From Comamonadaceae bacterium (GTDB taxonomy: Bacteria; Pseudomonadota; Gammaproteobacteria; Burkholderiales; Burkholderiaceae_C), in contig CANJWZ010000003.1 of the NCBI GenBank assembly GCA_947478725.1, positions 62,001 to 126,000 on the forward strand: DNA of 64,000 nucleotides. The letters run 5' to 3'. Under the pieces are notes generated by a model that did not search any database, was not told where the DNA came from, and saw only the letters and a list, made by a program, of their open reading frames with translations. The position numbers and the translations under genes are program-made. Shown here one piece after another: positions 40,461 to 49,660 of the stretch (positions are counted from its first letter, which is position 1; every line of letters starts with the position of its first letter).

Positions 40461-41066
40461 CTAAAGTGGCTTTCCAGATGTTGTGACCTGACCCTTTACC
40501 GCCTTCATCTCCGTCGACCCCGTATAGAACGCCGGCCACCGGTGCATCACCACCCCTCGCTCAGCGGCATAGGCATAACAACTGTCCACCTTAACCGGCC
40601 GGCCATCAGCTTTCAGCGCGTCAGGACGATCGATGCGCACCATACTGAGTGACTGGAAAGCGGTGGTACCCAAAGGGATTAAAAGTTGCATCAGGTGGGT
40701 ACAACTCTGGGCCCCGCCCAAGCGCTCTCTGACTTCACGGCTCCAGCCGCCTGAAATGTACAAGCCCTTAATTTTTTGAAGCGTGTTGCCAGCTGCAAAA
40801 CAGTCAGCATAGGGAGCTGAAGTCGTGAATGCAACAACGTCGTGTACCAGCATGTTTTCGTCGAATATTAATTTGACGCCCATGTCGTGGATCGGCTCAT
40901 TCGCCGGAGTCACTTTGGGCCCGCTCGGCGACTTGAACGCATGTGGCTTTCGATCAACGACTTGGCCCTCGACCTCAAACAATCCGTCAGAGCGCCGCCA
41001 TCCGCGCATGTCGATGCGCCGAAAATGCAATTCCTCACGCGTCACATCATCTTTTTTATCTGACAT
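40461..41066 (-). CDS. DUF2889 family protein
   Basis: EELHFRRIDMRGWRRSDGLFEVEGQVVDRKPHAF...EPIHDMGVKLIFDENMLVHDVVAFTTSAPYADC. Confidence 0.85.
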   Translation of the reverse strand: MSDKKDDVTREELHFRRIDMRGWRRSDGLFEVEGQVVDRKPHAFKSPSGPKVTPANEPIHDMGVKLIFDENMLVHDVVAFTTSAPYADCFAAGNTLQKIKGLYISGGWSREVRERLGGAQSCTHLMQLLIPLGTTAFQSLSMVRIDRPDALKADGRPVKVDSCYAYAAERGVVMHRWPAFYTGSTEMKAVKGQVTTSGKPL

Positions 41067-41165
41067 TTTTAAATCGGCGCGAGCCGAAGTTATTTTGCAT
41101 GTTGCTTGACCAGACGGTTTGGTTCACCGACTACTGTGCTGACCCTGGCCCAGAATCAGTACCGC

Positions 41166-41290
41166 TCATAAGTTAGATTTTCCGGCTACCGGATTACTTT
41201 GCAGACCAGCATGCAATCCAAATTCGTGCGGTGTGCGCCAGTCTAGCGCACTGTGAGGACGCGCCTCGTTATAGTCCCGTCGCATGCGCC
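41166..41290 (-). mobile_element. IS3-family transposase C-terminal remnant
   Basis: Reverse strand RMRRDYNEARPHSALDWRTPHEFGL: IS3 OrfB C-terminal signature DYNE.RPHSAL...TP.EF. Confidence 0.8.
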
Positions 41291-41707
41291 GCATTTGGCT
41301 GACCCGTTGGGCTTGCATGCGTGGTTGGCGCCTTGCGTTTCCTGGGATGCCCGTTTTTGGTGCAGCGACTTGGCAGTGCTTGCCAGCCGTGGTAGCGCTG
41401 GCAAATTCGGCTTCGCCCTGCCCTGCCGCATGGCCACACACGCTCCGACAGAAATCACAGGCCGGGCGACAAAGCCCTTTTCGAGGCACGGCGCGTGCGC
41501 AGCTTGGCACAGGTTTTGCGTAATCACAACGGGCGTAACGGAGCGCCCAACCGCAGTCTTGCATTGCGGCATCACGCATGCAACGACGTGTGCACCACAA
41601 GTACCAGCAACCAGGTTTGCGGTGCTTGCGCCTTGGTCAACACCACGGTGTCTGTTTAAAACCCTTGTTTTGAAGCCCGCAACACATTGGAACACTGGAG
41701 AAAAGCG

Positions 41708-44164
41708 ATGAAAAAATCAAAACTGGTGATGGTCGGCAACGGCATGGCGGGGGTGCGCACGATTGAAGAGCTGCTCAAAGTTGCGCCTGACCTGTACGAC
41801 ATCACCGTTTTTGGCGCGGAGCCGCACCCCAACTACAACCGCATTTTGCTCAGCCCGGTGCTGGCAGGCGAGCAAACGCTGGACGAGATCGTGTTAAACA
41901 GCTGGGACTGGTACAAAGACAACCACATCACACTGCATGCGGGCAAAAAGGTGGTCGAGGTGGACCGCATCAAACGCATCGTGAAAGCGGACGATGGCAA
42001 GGGCGGCTTGATGGAGGTTGAATACGACCGCCTGCTGCTGTGCACCGGCTCCAACCCCTTTATCTTGCCCATCCCCGGCAAAGACCTGGACGGCGTGATG
42101 GCTTACCGCGACATTGCCGACACCAACGCGATGATTGACGCGTCTAGTAAGTACAAAAAAGCCGTGGTGATTGGCGGCGGCCTGCTGGGCCTGGAGGCGG
42201 CTAACGGACTGATGCTGCGCGGCATGGACGTATCCGTCGTGCACGTCATGCCCACGCTGATGGAGCGCCAGCTTGACAGCGTGGCGGGCCAGCTGCTGCA
42301 AAAGTCGCTTGAAAAGCGTGGTTTGAAGTTCTTGATGGGTGCGCAAACGCAAGAGCTGGTAGGGGCCGAACATGACGGCAAGAGCGGTCGGGTCACCGCC
42401 ATCAAATTCAAAGACGGCACCGAGCTGGCCACCGATTTGGTCGTGATGGCGGTCGGCATTCGCCCCAACACGGCCCTGGCTGAGGCGATGCGCATTCACT
42501 GCAACAAAGGCATTGTGGTCAACGACACGATGCAAACCACCACCGACGCACGCATTTACAGCGTGGGAGAATGCGCTGCGCACCGAGGTATTGCCTACGG
42601 CCTGGTGGCGCCGCTGTTTGAACAGGCCAAGGTCGCCGCCAACCACCTGGCGCAGTTTGGCATTGGCCGCTACACCGGTTCATTGACATCGACCAAACTC
42701 AAGGTCACCGGCATTGACCTGTTCAGCGCGGGCAACTTCATGGGCGGCGAGGGCTCTGAAGAAATCATCATGTCCGACCCGTTTGGCGGCGTCTACAAAA
42801 AACTGGTCATCAAAGACGACAAGCTGGTCGGCGCCTGCCTGTATGGCGACACTGTTGATGGCAGCTATTACTTCAAGCTGCTGCGTGACGGCCGCAGCGT
42901 GGCAGACATTCGCGACAGGCTGATGTTTGGCGAGTCCAGCATTGGCGACACCGGCCACGAAGGCCACACCAAAGCGGCCAGCATGCCTGACAGCGCGGAG
43001 GTTTGCGGCTGCAACGGCGTGAACAAGGGCACGATCTGCAAAGCTATCAAAGAAAAAGGCTTGTTCACACTTGACGAAGTGCGCAAGCACACCAAGGCCA
43101 GTGCGTCATGCGGCTCATGCACTGGGCTGGTGGAGCAGATTTTGATGTTTACGGCCGGTGGCGACTATTCGGCCACACCCAAGCTCAAAGCCATGTGCAG
43201 TTGCACCGACCACGGGCATCAGGCGGTGCGCGATGCGATTCGCGCTAACAAGCTGCTGACCATCAAAGAGGTGCAGACCTCGATGGACTGGAAGACGCCG
43301 AACGGTTGCGCCAGCTGCCGCCCGGCGTTGAACTACTACCTTATCAGCACCTGGCCCAAAGAGGCCAAAGACGACCCGCAAAGCCGCTACATCAACGAGC
43401 GCAGCCACGCCAACATTCAAAAAGACGGCACCTACAGCGTCATCCCGCGCATGTGGGGCGGTGAAACCACCGCCAGCGAGCTGCGCCGCATTGCCGACGC
43501 GGTTGACAAATACAAGATCCCGACCGTCAAGGTCACCGGTGGCCAGCGCATCGACTTGCTGGGTGTGAAGAAAGAAGACCTAGTGAACGTTTGGAAAGAC
43601 ATCGGCATGCCATCTGGTCACGCCTATGCCAAGGCGCTGCGCACCGTCAAAACCTGCGTCGGCAGCGAATGGTGCCGCATGGGCACGCAAGACTCCACCC
43701 AAATGGGCAAAGACCTGGAGCGCGCGATGTGGCGCATGTACGCACCACACAAGGTCAAATTTGCCGTCAGCGGCTGCCCGCGCAACTGCGCGGAGTCAGG
43801 CATCAAGGACGTGGGCGTGATTGGGGTGGATTCAGGCTGGGAGATGTACATCGCTGGCAACGGCGGCATCAAAACCGAGGTCGCGCACTTTCTGGTCAAG
43901 GTCAAAACCGCCGAAGAAGTGCTGGAATACACCGGCGCGTTTTGCGAGCTGTACCGGCAAGAAGGCTGGTACCTGGAGCGCACGGTGCACTACGTCAGCC
44001 GCGTCGGCCTGGAACACGTCAAGAAGAAAATCCTGGAAGACCACGAAGGCCGCAAGGCGCTGTGGGCGCAGTTGCAATTTGCGCTCGACGGCGAGCCAGA
44101 CCCATGGTTTGAAATGCAGAAGGCGGCGGTTGATACCCGGCAGTTTGATGCGATTTCGGTCTGA
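41708..44164 (+). CDS. nirB: Assimilatory nitrite reductase (NAD(P)H) large subunit
   Basis: KLVMVGNGMAGVRTIEELL; BFD domain CGCNGVNKGTIC...CGSCTGLVEQ; sirohaem motifs CVGSEWCRMGTQDST and VSGCPRNCAESGIKD. Confidence 0.97.
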   Translation: MKKSKLVMVGNGMAGVRTIEELLKVAPDLYDITVFGAEPHPNYNRILLSPVLAGEQTLDEIVLNSWDWYKDNHITLHAGKKVVEVDRIKRIVKADDGKGGLMEVEYDRLLLCTGSNPFILPIPGKDLDGVMAYRDIADTNAMIDASSKYKKAVVIGGGLLGLEAANGLMLRGMDVSVVHVMPTLMERQLDSVAGQLLQKSLEKRGLKFLMGAQTQELVGAEHDGKSGRVTAIKFKDGTELATDLVVMAVGIRPNTALAEAMRIHCNKGIVVNDTMQTTTDARIYSVGECAAHRGIAYGLVAPLFEQAKVAANHLAQFGIGRYTGSLTSTKLKVTGIDLFSAGNFMGGEGSEEIIMSDPFGGVYKKLVIKDDKLVGACLYGDTVDGSYYFKLLRDGRSVADIRDRLMFGESSIGDTGHEGHTKAASMPDSAEVCGCNGVNKGTICKAIKEKGLFTLDEVRKHTKASASCGSCTGLVEQILMFTAGGDYSATPKLKAMCSCTDHGHQAVRDAIRANKLLTIKEVQTSMDWKTPNGCASCRPALNYYLISTWPKEAKDDPQSRYINERSHANIQKDGTYSVIPRMWGGETTASELRRIADAVDKYKIPTVKVTGGQRIDLLGVKKEDLVNVWKDIGMPSGHAYAKALRTVKTCVGSEWCRMGTQDSTQMGKDLERAMWRMYAPHKVKFAVSGCPRNCAESGIKDVGVIGVDSGWEMYIAGNGGIKTEVAHFLVKVKTAEEVLEYTGAFCELYRQEGWYLERTVHYVSRVGLEHVKKKILEDHEGRKALWAQLQFALDGEPDPWFEMQKAAVDTRQFDAISV

Positions 44165-44248
44165 TGGCGCCTTGTCATGACCGACTTGATCCCCAATCGA
44201 TGAGACCAGGATCAAGTCCGGGGTGATACAAAAAATGGAGGAATAAAA

Positions 44249-44635
44249 ATGACTGAATGGAAAAAAATCTGCCTGATCACCGACATTCCGGTGCTCGGCT
44301 CACGCCGCGTGTCTCGCCAGCGCGGCATGGATGTGGCCGTGTTTCGCAACGATGTCGATGGCGTGTTTGCCCTGCTGGACCGCTGCCCGCACAAAGGCGG
44401 CCCGCTAAGCCAGGGCATTGTGTTTGGTGAAAGCGTGGCCTGCCCGCTGCACAACTGGACGATTGACCTGAACGGCGGTTGCGCCAAGGCACCTGACGAA
44501 GGCTGCACACCGAAGTTTGCGGTGAAGGTGGAAGGCGGTGCGGTGCATCTGAATGTGGGCGAGCTGGCAACGCTGGGGCTTGATTTGGTTCGCCCCACAG
44601 CTGGCCCGGTGGCTAAAGAAATTGCCAATGCGTGA
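44249..44635 (+). CDS. nirD: Nitrite reductase small subunit (Rieske-type)
   Basis: LLDRCPHKGGPLSQGIVFGESVACPLHNWTIDLNGGCAKAPDEGC. Confidence 0.96.
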   Translation: MTEWKKICLITDIPVLGSRRVSRQRGMDVAVFRNDVDGVFALLDRCPHKGGPLSQGIVFGESVACPLHNWTIDLNGGCAKAPDEGCTPKFAVKVEGGAVHLNVGELATLGLDLVRPTAGPVAKEIANA

Positions 44636-47495
44636 AACAAAATCCACCTGCCCCTACTGTGGGGTAGGTTGCGGTGTGGTGATTGAATCCATTGGTGACC
44701 AGATCACTGGAGTAAGAGGCGACCCCGATCACCCGGCTAACTTTGGCCGCTTGTGTACCAAGGGCTCAACCCTGGCGCTCACAGCCAGCGCTGCTGTTAC
44801 CCGCCAAACCCGCTTGCTGCAGCCGATGCGCCGTGAACATCGGCATGAGAATCCGCATGAAGAGGCCACGCCGGTCAGTTGGGACAACGCCTTGGGTTTT
44901 GCCGCTGAGTCATTTGCGCAAATCATCAAACAGCACGGCCCCGATGCGGTGGGGTTCTACATCTCGGGCCAGTTGCTGACCGAAGACTATTACGTCTTTA
45001 ACAAACTGGCCAAAGGTTTGATTGGCACCAACAACGTTGATACCAACTCGCGCCTGTGCATGAGCAGCGCGGTGGCCGGCTACAAGCAAACGCTGGGGGC
45101 GGATGCGCCGCCCAACTGCTACGACGACGTGAACCATGCGCAGTGTATTTTTATTGTGGGTAGCAACACCGCTTACGCGCACCCGATTTTGTTTCGCCGC
45201 ATTGAAGACGCCAAGCAAAACAACCCGCAGATGAACATCATCTTCTGCGACCCGCGCCGCACCGACACGGCCGAGATCGCCGACTTGTACCTGCCGATCC
45301 AGCCCGGCACCGACGTGAGTCTGTTCAACGGCATGCTGCACATCATGCTGTGGGAAGGTTGGACTGACAACGCTTATATCGCCGCACACACGACAGGTTT
45401 TGATGCGCTCAAAACCACGGTGCGCGACTACACGCCAGATATCGTGGCCGAGACTTGCGGCATCAAAAAAGAAGACCTGTTCACCGCTGCCAAGATGTTT
45501 GCAACCTCGGCTGCCACATTGAGCCTGTACTGCCAGGGTTTGAACCAGTCGAGCAGCGGCACGGACAAAAATGCAGCGCTGATCAACCTGCATTTGGCAA
45601 CACACCACATCGGCAAGCCGGGCGCAGGCCCGTTCTCACTGACCGGTCAGCCCAACGCCATGGGCGGGCGCGAGGTCGGTGGTCTGGCCAATTTGATCAG
45701 CGCGCACCGCGACATGGCCAACCCTGAGCACCGGGCTGAAGTCGCCAAGCTGTGGGGCCTGGACCGTGTCGGGCGTGATGTGCCCAGCAAACCCGGAAAA
45801 ACGGCGGTCGAGATGTTTCAGGCAGCGGCCGACGGCGAGATCAAAGCGCTGTGGATAGCCTGCACCAACCCGGCCCAGTCGATGCCCGACCAGACCACCG
45901 TGCGCCGTGCGCTGGAGCGCGCCGAGCTGGTGATTGTGCAAGAGGCATTTGCGACCGCAGCGACTTGCGACTATGCCGACCTGCTGCTGCCCGCCACCAC
46001 CTGGGGCGAAAAAACGGGCACGGTCACGAACAGCGAACGCCGCATTTCACGGGTGCGCGCGGCGGTACCTGCACCGGGCCAGACGCGGCATGACTGGTCG
46101 ATTGCGGTTGATTTTGCGCAGCGCCTGGAGCGCTTGCTGCCCACACGCCCCAGCCTTTTCCCTTACTCCTTGAGCAACGAAGCGGCAGGCGTTGAAGCCA
46201 TCTGGAACGAGCACCGCGAATCCACCCGTGGCCGTGACCTGGACATCACCGGCATGAGCTACGCCATGCTGGACGCGGCGCCGCAGCAGTGGCCGCTTAA
46301 AACGGGCGAGACGGTTGGCAAAGCCCGCCTGTATGAAGACGGCATCTTCCCCACGCCAGACAGCAAAGCCAAATTTGCCAACACCGTCTACAAGCCCGTG
46401 GCCGAACCCCGTGAATCGCGTTACCCGTTTTCATTGACCACCGGCCGCCTGCGTGACCAGTGGCACGGCATGAGCCGCACCGGCACGCTGGGCAGATTGT
46501 TTGGCCACGTGGCAGAGCCCTGCGTACAAATGAACGCCAACGACATGGCGCGCAGATTGCTCAAAGACGGTGACTTGGTCCACGTCACGTCCAAGCGCGG
46601 CTCGATTGTGGTGCCGCTGCAAGCATCCAGCGAAGTCGCCGCCAGCCAAGCCTTCATCGCGATGCACTGGGGCAGTGAGTATTTAAGCGGCCTGTCGAGA
46701 GTTGGCGAGCCCTTGGCAGGCGTGAACGCCATCACCACCTCGGCCTACTGCCCCACGTCCAAGCAGCCTGAGCTGAAACATGCGGCGGTCAAAATTTTGA
46801 AAGCCGAACTGCCCTGGAGCCTGCTGGCCATGGCCTGGCTACCGGAGGGTGAGTCGCTGGCAGCGCGCCATGCCCTCAAGCCGCTGATGAAGGCCTTTCC
46901 TTTCGCCAGTTGCGTGCCATTTGCCAACAACACGCCCTTGGGGGGCTTCAACGTTGCGCGTGAGGGCGTCTTTTTCAGAGCCGCAGCGCATGTCGTGCCG
47001 CCGGATGAATTGCTGATGCAGATGGAAGAAATTCTCGGTCTGGCAAGTCCTGAAACGCTACGCTACGCCGACAAAAAACGCGGCCAGTGGCGCGCCGCCA
47101 GGCTGACACCCGTCGGTGAACAAGCAGAACTCACAGGCTTTTTACTGGCCGGCGACACCAGCGCCGAGGCCTGGATCAAAACCGTGCTTGAAGGCGAACT
47201 GCCCGCGCAAACCTACGGCCGCCTGCTGCTGTCGCCAGGCGCCAAAGCGCCGGTGGCTGTTCAGGCGCGCGGCAAGCTGGTCTGCAGCTGCATGAATGTG
47301 ACCGATGCGGCGATTCATGCGCACTTGGGCACCGCACAAGGCACGCCAGCAGAACGCTTGGCATCGCTGCAAAGCGACCTGCAATGCGGCACCGCTTGCG
47401 GCAGCTGTGTGCCCGAGCTCAAACGCCTGGTGCGCTCAACCCCAGCGGCGATCTCGCGCACGGTGATTCCCATCACGCCTCTTGCTGAGTCATGA
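44628..47495 (+). CDS. nasA: Assimilatory nitrate reductase catalytic subunit with C-terminal BFD-like domain
   Basis: STCPYCGVGCGVVIE...LCTKGSTLALT...NTNSRLCMSSAVAGYK...; C-terminal KLVCSCMNVTDAAIHAHL...CGTACGSCVPELKRL. Start at MRETKST overlaps the nirD end. Confidence 0.95.
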   Translation: MRETKSTCPYCGVGCGVVIESIGDQITGVRGDPDHPANFGRLCTKGSTLALTASAAVTRQTRLLQPMRREHRHENPHEEATPVSWDNALGFAAESFAQIIKQHGPDAVGFYISGQLLTEDYYVFNKLAKGLIGTNNVDTNSRLCMSSAVAGYKQTLGADAPPNCYDDVNHAQCIFIVGSNTAYAHPILFRRIEDAKQNNPQMNIIFCDPRRTDTAEIADLYLPIQPGTDVSLFNGMLHIMLWEGWTDNAYIAAHTTGFDALKTTVRDYTPDIVAETCGIKKEDLFTAAKMFATSAATLSLYCQGLNQSSSGTDKNAALINLHLATHHIGKPGAGPFSLTGQPNAMGGREVGGLANLISAHRDMANPEHRAEVAKLWGLDRVGRDVPSKPGKTAVEMFQAAADGEIKALWIACTNPAQSMPDQTTVRRALERAELVIVQEAFATAATCDYADLLLPATTWGEKTGTVTNSERRISRVRAAVPAPGQTRHDWSIAVDFAQRLERLLPTRPSLFPYSLSNEAAGVEAIWNEHRESTRGRDLDITGMSYAMLDAAPQQWPLKTGETVGKARLYEDGIFPTPDSKAKFANTVYKPVAEPRESRYPFSLTTGRLRDQWHGMSRTGTLGRLFGHVAEPCVQMNANDMARRLLKDGDLVHVTSKRGSIVVPLQASSEVAASQAFIAMHWGSEYLSGLSRVGEPLAGVNAITTSAYCPTSKQPELKHAAVKILKAELPWSLLAMAWLPEGESLAARHALKPLMKAFPFASCVPFANNTPLGGFNVAREGVFFRAAAHVVPPDELLMQMEEILGLASPETLRYADKKRGQWRAARLTPVGEQAELTGFLLAGDTSAEAWIKTVLEGELPAQTYGRLLLSPGAKAPVAVQARGKLVCSCMNVTDAAIHAHLGTAQGTPAERLASLQSDLQCGTACGSCVPELKRLVRSTPAAISRTVIPITPLAES

Positions 47496-47551
47496 CCTGA
47501 GGCGTGATCTGAGACGTGATGTCACCGTCTGCGTTGGCGGACAATACAGCC

Positions 47552-48457
47552 ATGGGAATCAGTCACTACATCAAGGAAATTGGTCGCGGCAAAGACGGTG
47601 CGCGACCCCTGACGCGCGAGCAAGCCACCGACCTGCTGGGGCAGGTGCTGGACGGCACGGTCACAGACCTGGAAGTCGGCGCGTTTTGCCTGGCGATGCG
47701 CATCAAAGGCGAGACGCCTGACGAGATGGCGGGTTTTCTCGATGCGGTGCGCAGCCGCATGACGCTGATTCCCGATGGCGCTGCACCTGTCGTGGTGCTG
47801 CCCAGCTACAACGGCGCACGCAAACTGCCGCTGCTCACGCCGCTGCTGGCCTTGTTGCTGGCGCGCGAGGGCCTGGCGGTGCTGATTCACGGCACGCCCA
47901 CTGAAGACAGCCGTGTTTTTGTATCAGAAGTGCTTCTGGCCCTTGAAATAGGTGCTCAATCAGCTCCTAAAGCTATAGCGCCAGGTGAGGTAGCGTACGT
48001 CCCCACAGAGGTTCTGTGCCCAACTCTCAAGCGCCTGCTGGACGTGCGCCGTGTCGTCGGCCTGCGCAACCCGGCGCACAGCCTGGTCAAACTGATGAAC
48101 CCCTGCATCGGCAAAGCGCTGATCGTCAGCAGCTACACGCACCCTGAATACGCCGTGTCGATGGCGCAAACGCTGGAACTGACCCAGACCAGCGCCATGC
48201 TGCTGCGCGGCACCGAGGGCGAGGTGGTGGCCGACGCGCGGCGCATGCCGCAAATGGACGCCTTCATCAAGGGCCAGCGGCAACTGCTGCAAGAGGCGCA
48301 AGCCGGCACGCTCAGCACCCTGCCCGACCTGCCCAACACCACCGATGCCGTCAGCACGGCGGCCTATATTCAATCGGTACTTGTCGGACAGCAAGCCGTG
48401 CCTGCGTCGATTGCCATGCAGGTGGAACACATCTTGCATCTGGTTCAACAACTATGA
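47552..48457 (+). CDS. ybiB: YbiB/TrpD2 (anthranilate phosphoribosyltransferase-like) family protein
   Basis: MGISHYIKEIGRGKDGARPLTREQATDLLGQVLDGTVTDLEVGAFCLAMRIKGETPDEMAGFLDAVR. Confidence 0.87.
   Translation: MGISHYIKEIGRGKDGARPLTREQATDLLGQVLDGTVTDLEVGAFCLAMRIKGETPDEMAGFLDAVRSRMTLIPDGAAPVVVLPSYNGARKLPLLTPLLALLLAREGLAVLIHGTPTEDSRVFVSEVLLALEIGAQSAPKAIAPGEVAYVPTEVLCPTLKRLLDVRRVVGLRNPAHSLVKLMNPCIGKALIVSSYTHPEYAVSMAQTLELTQTSAMLLRGTEGEVVADARRMPQMDAFIKGQRQLLQEAQAGTLSTLPDLPNTTDAVSTAAYIQSVLVGQQAVPASIAMQVEHILHLVQQL
47922..47979 (-). repeat. Dispersed element, copy E (inside ybiB, antisense)
   Basis: Reverse strand GCTAT-AGCTTTAGG-AGCT-N19-GGGCCAGAAGC; encodes SEVLLALEIGAQSAPKAIA in YbiB. Confidence 0.75.
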
Positions 48458-49257
48458 AAAACGATATTCCCACTCAGGGCACATGGGTCGCGAACGGACG
48501 CTGCACGCTGGTCGGTGCTGGTCCAGGCGACCCAGAATTGCTCACGCTCAAAGCGCTCAAAGCCATTCAGGCAGCAAGCGTTCTGTTTGTTGACGACCTG
48601 GTCAACCCCGACATCGTGGCTTTTGCCCAGCCCAGCGCGCGCATTGTGTACGTTGGCAAGCGCGGCGGCTGCAAGTCCACCCCGCAGGCTTTCATTGAAA
48701 AGATGATGGTCATGGCCGTCAAAGAAGGCGACAACGTGGTGCGGCTCAAAGGCGGTGACCCGTTTATTTTTGGCCGGGGCGGAGAAGAAATGGACGCCCT
48801 GCGCGCTGCAGGCATTGGCGTCACCGTCATCAACGGCATCACGTCTGGCCTGGCGGCGCTGACATCATTGAACGTACCGCTCACCCACCGTGACCACGCC
48901 CACGGCGTGGTGTTTGTGACCGGCCACGCCAAACCGGGCGATGCCGGCACCGACTGGGCGCTGCTGGCCGCCACAGCGGCGCAGGCCAAGCTGACGCTGG
49001 TCATTTACATGGGTGTCGCGGGCTCACAGCAGATTCAAAATGAGCTGTTACTTGGTTTGGCAGCCAACACGCCGGTTGCCATCATTCAAAACGCCAGCTT
49101 ACCCACCCAGCGCCACGCCGTGGCCACCCTGGCAAACCTGCGCGCCACCATTGAGCGTGAAGGCCTGCAAAGCCCCAGCGTGATTGTGGTCGGTGATGTG
49201 CTGCAGGGCGTGGCTGCTGTGGCCAGGGACGCGGCCCATCAGCAAAAGCAGGCCTAA
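48454..49257 (+). CDS. cobA: Uroporphyrinogen-III C-methyltransferase
   Basis: TLVGAGPGDPELLTLKALKAIQAASVLFVDDLVNPDIV...VRLKGGDPFIFGRGGEEMDALRAAGI...PLTHRDHAHGVVFVTGHAKPG. Confidence 0.96.
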   Translation: MKNDIPTQGTWVANGRCTLVGAGPGDPELLTLKALKAIQAASVLFVDDLVNPDIVAFAQPSARIVYVGKRGGCKSTPQAFIEKMMVMAVKEGDNVVRLKGGDPFIFGRGGEEMDALRAAGIGVTVINGITSGLAALTSLNVPLTHRDHAHGVVFVTGHAKPGDAGTDWALLAATAAQAKLTLVIYMGVAGSQQIQNELLLGLAANTPVAIIQNASLPTQRHAVATLANLRATIEREGLQSPSVIVVGDVLQGVAAVARDAAHQQKQA

Positions 49258-49276
49258 ATAAGCAGGCTTAAAGCGC

Positions 49277-49543
49277 CTACCTTTGCGGAATTCTGTGGCG
49301 GGCAATATGCGGCCCGCCATCGTTCATCTCGGCAGGCCGCAGCGCCGCGTGCTTGGTCACCCGCCCCGCCATGCGCTTGCGCCACATCCGAAATGACGAC
49401 GCCTTCATCTCGCGGCGCATCAGCGCCACCACAGCCGATTCATTCAACCCGAACTGCAGCTCAATCGCTTCAAACGTGGTGCGGTCTTCCCACGCCATTT
49501 CGATGATGCGGGAGATGTCGGCAGGACTCAGGTCGGTGGTCAT
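49277..49543 (-). CDS. TIGR03643 family protein
   Basis: ISRIIEMAWEDRTTFEAIELQFGLNESAVVALMRREMKASSFRMWRKRMAGRVTKHAALR. Confidence 0.85.
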   Translation of the reverse strand: MTTDLSPADISRIIEMAWEDRTTFEAIELQFGLNESAVVALMRREMKASSFRMWRKRMAGRVTKHAALRPAEMNDGGPHIARHRIPQR

Positions 49544-49606
49544 GGTTTGAGCTTACAACAGCGCCGCTTGCGACATCTAAAATAGCTTCTAAGCGGCGCT
49601 GTGTTT

Positions 49607-49660
49607 GCTATTTATTAAATAGCTGTATGCGCTTATATTACTTGGTCTAGAGGCTTATTT
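49607..49660 (+). repeat. Dispersed element, copy F (abuts the TTG start of the flavoprotein gene)
   Basis: GCTAT-TTATTAAAT-AGCT-N19-GGTCTAGAGGC. Confidence 0.8.

Noticed and set aside
41253-41711. Overlapping Cys-rich ORFs on both strands upstream of nirB
   Set aside because: Several frames open at once and no motif recognised apart from the IS3 tail at 41166-41290; treated as non-coding or decayed.
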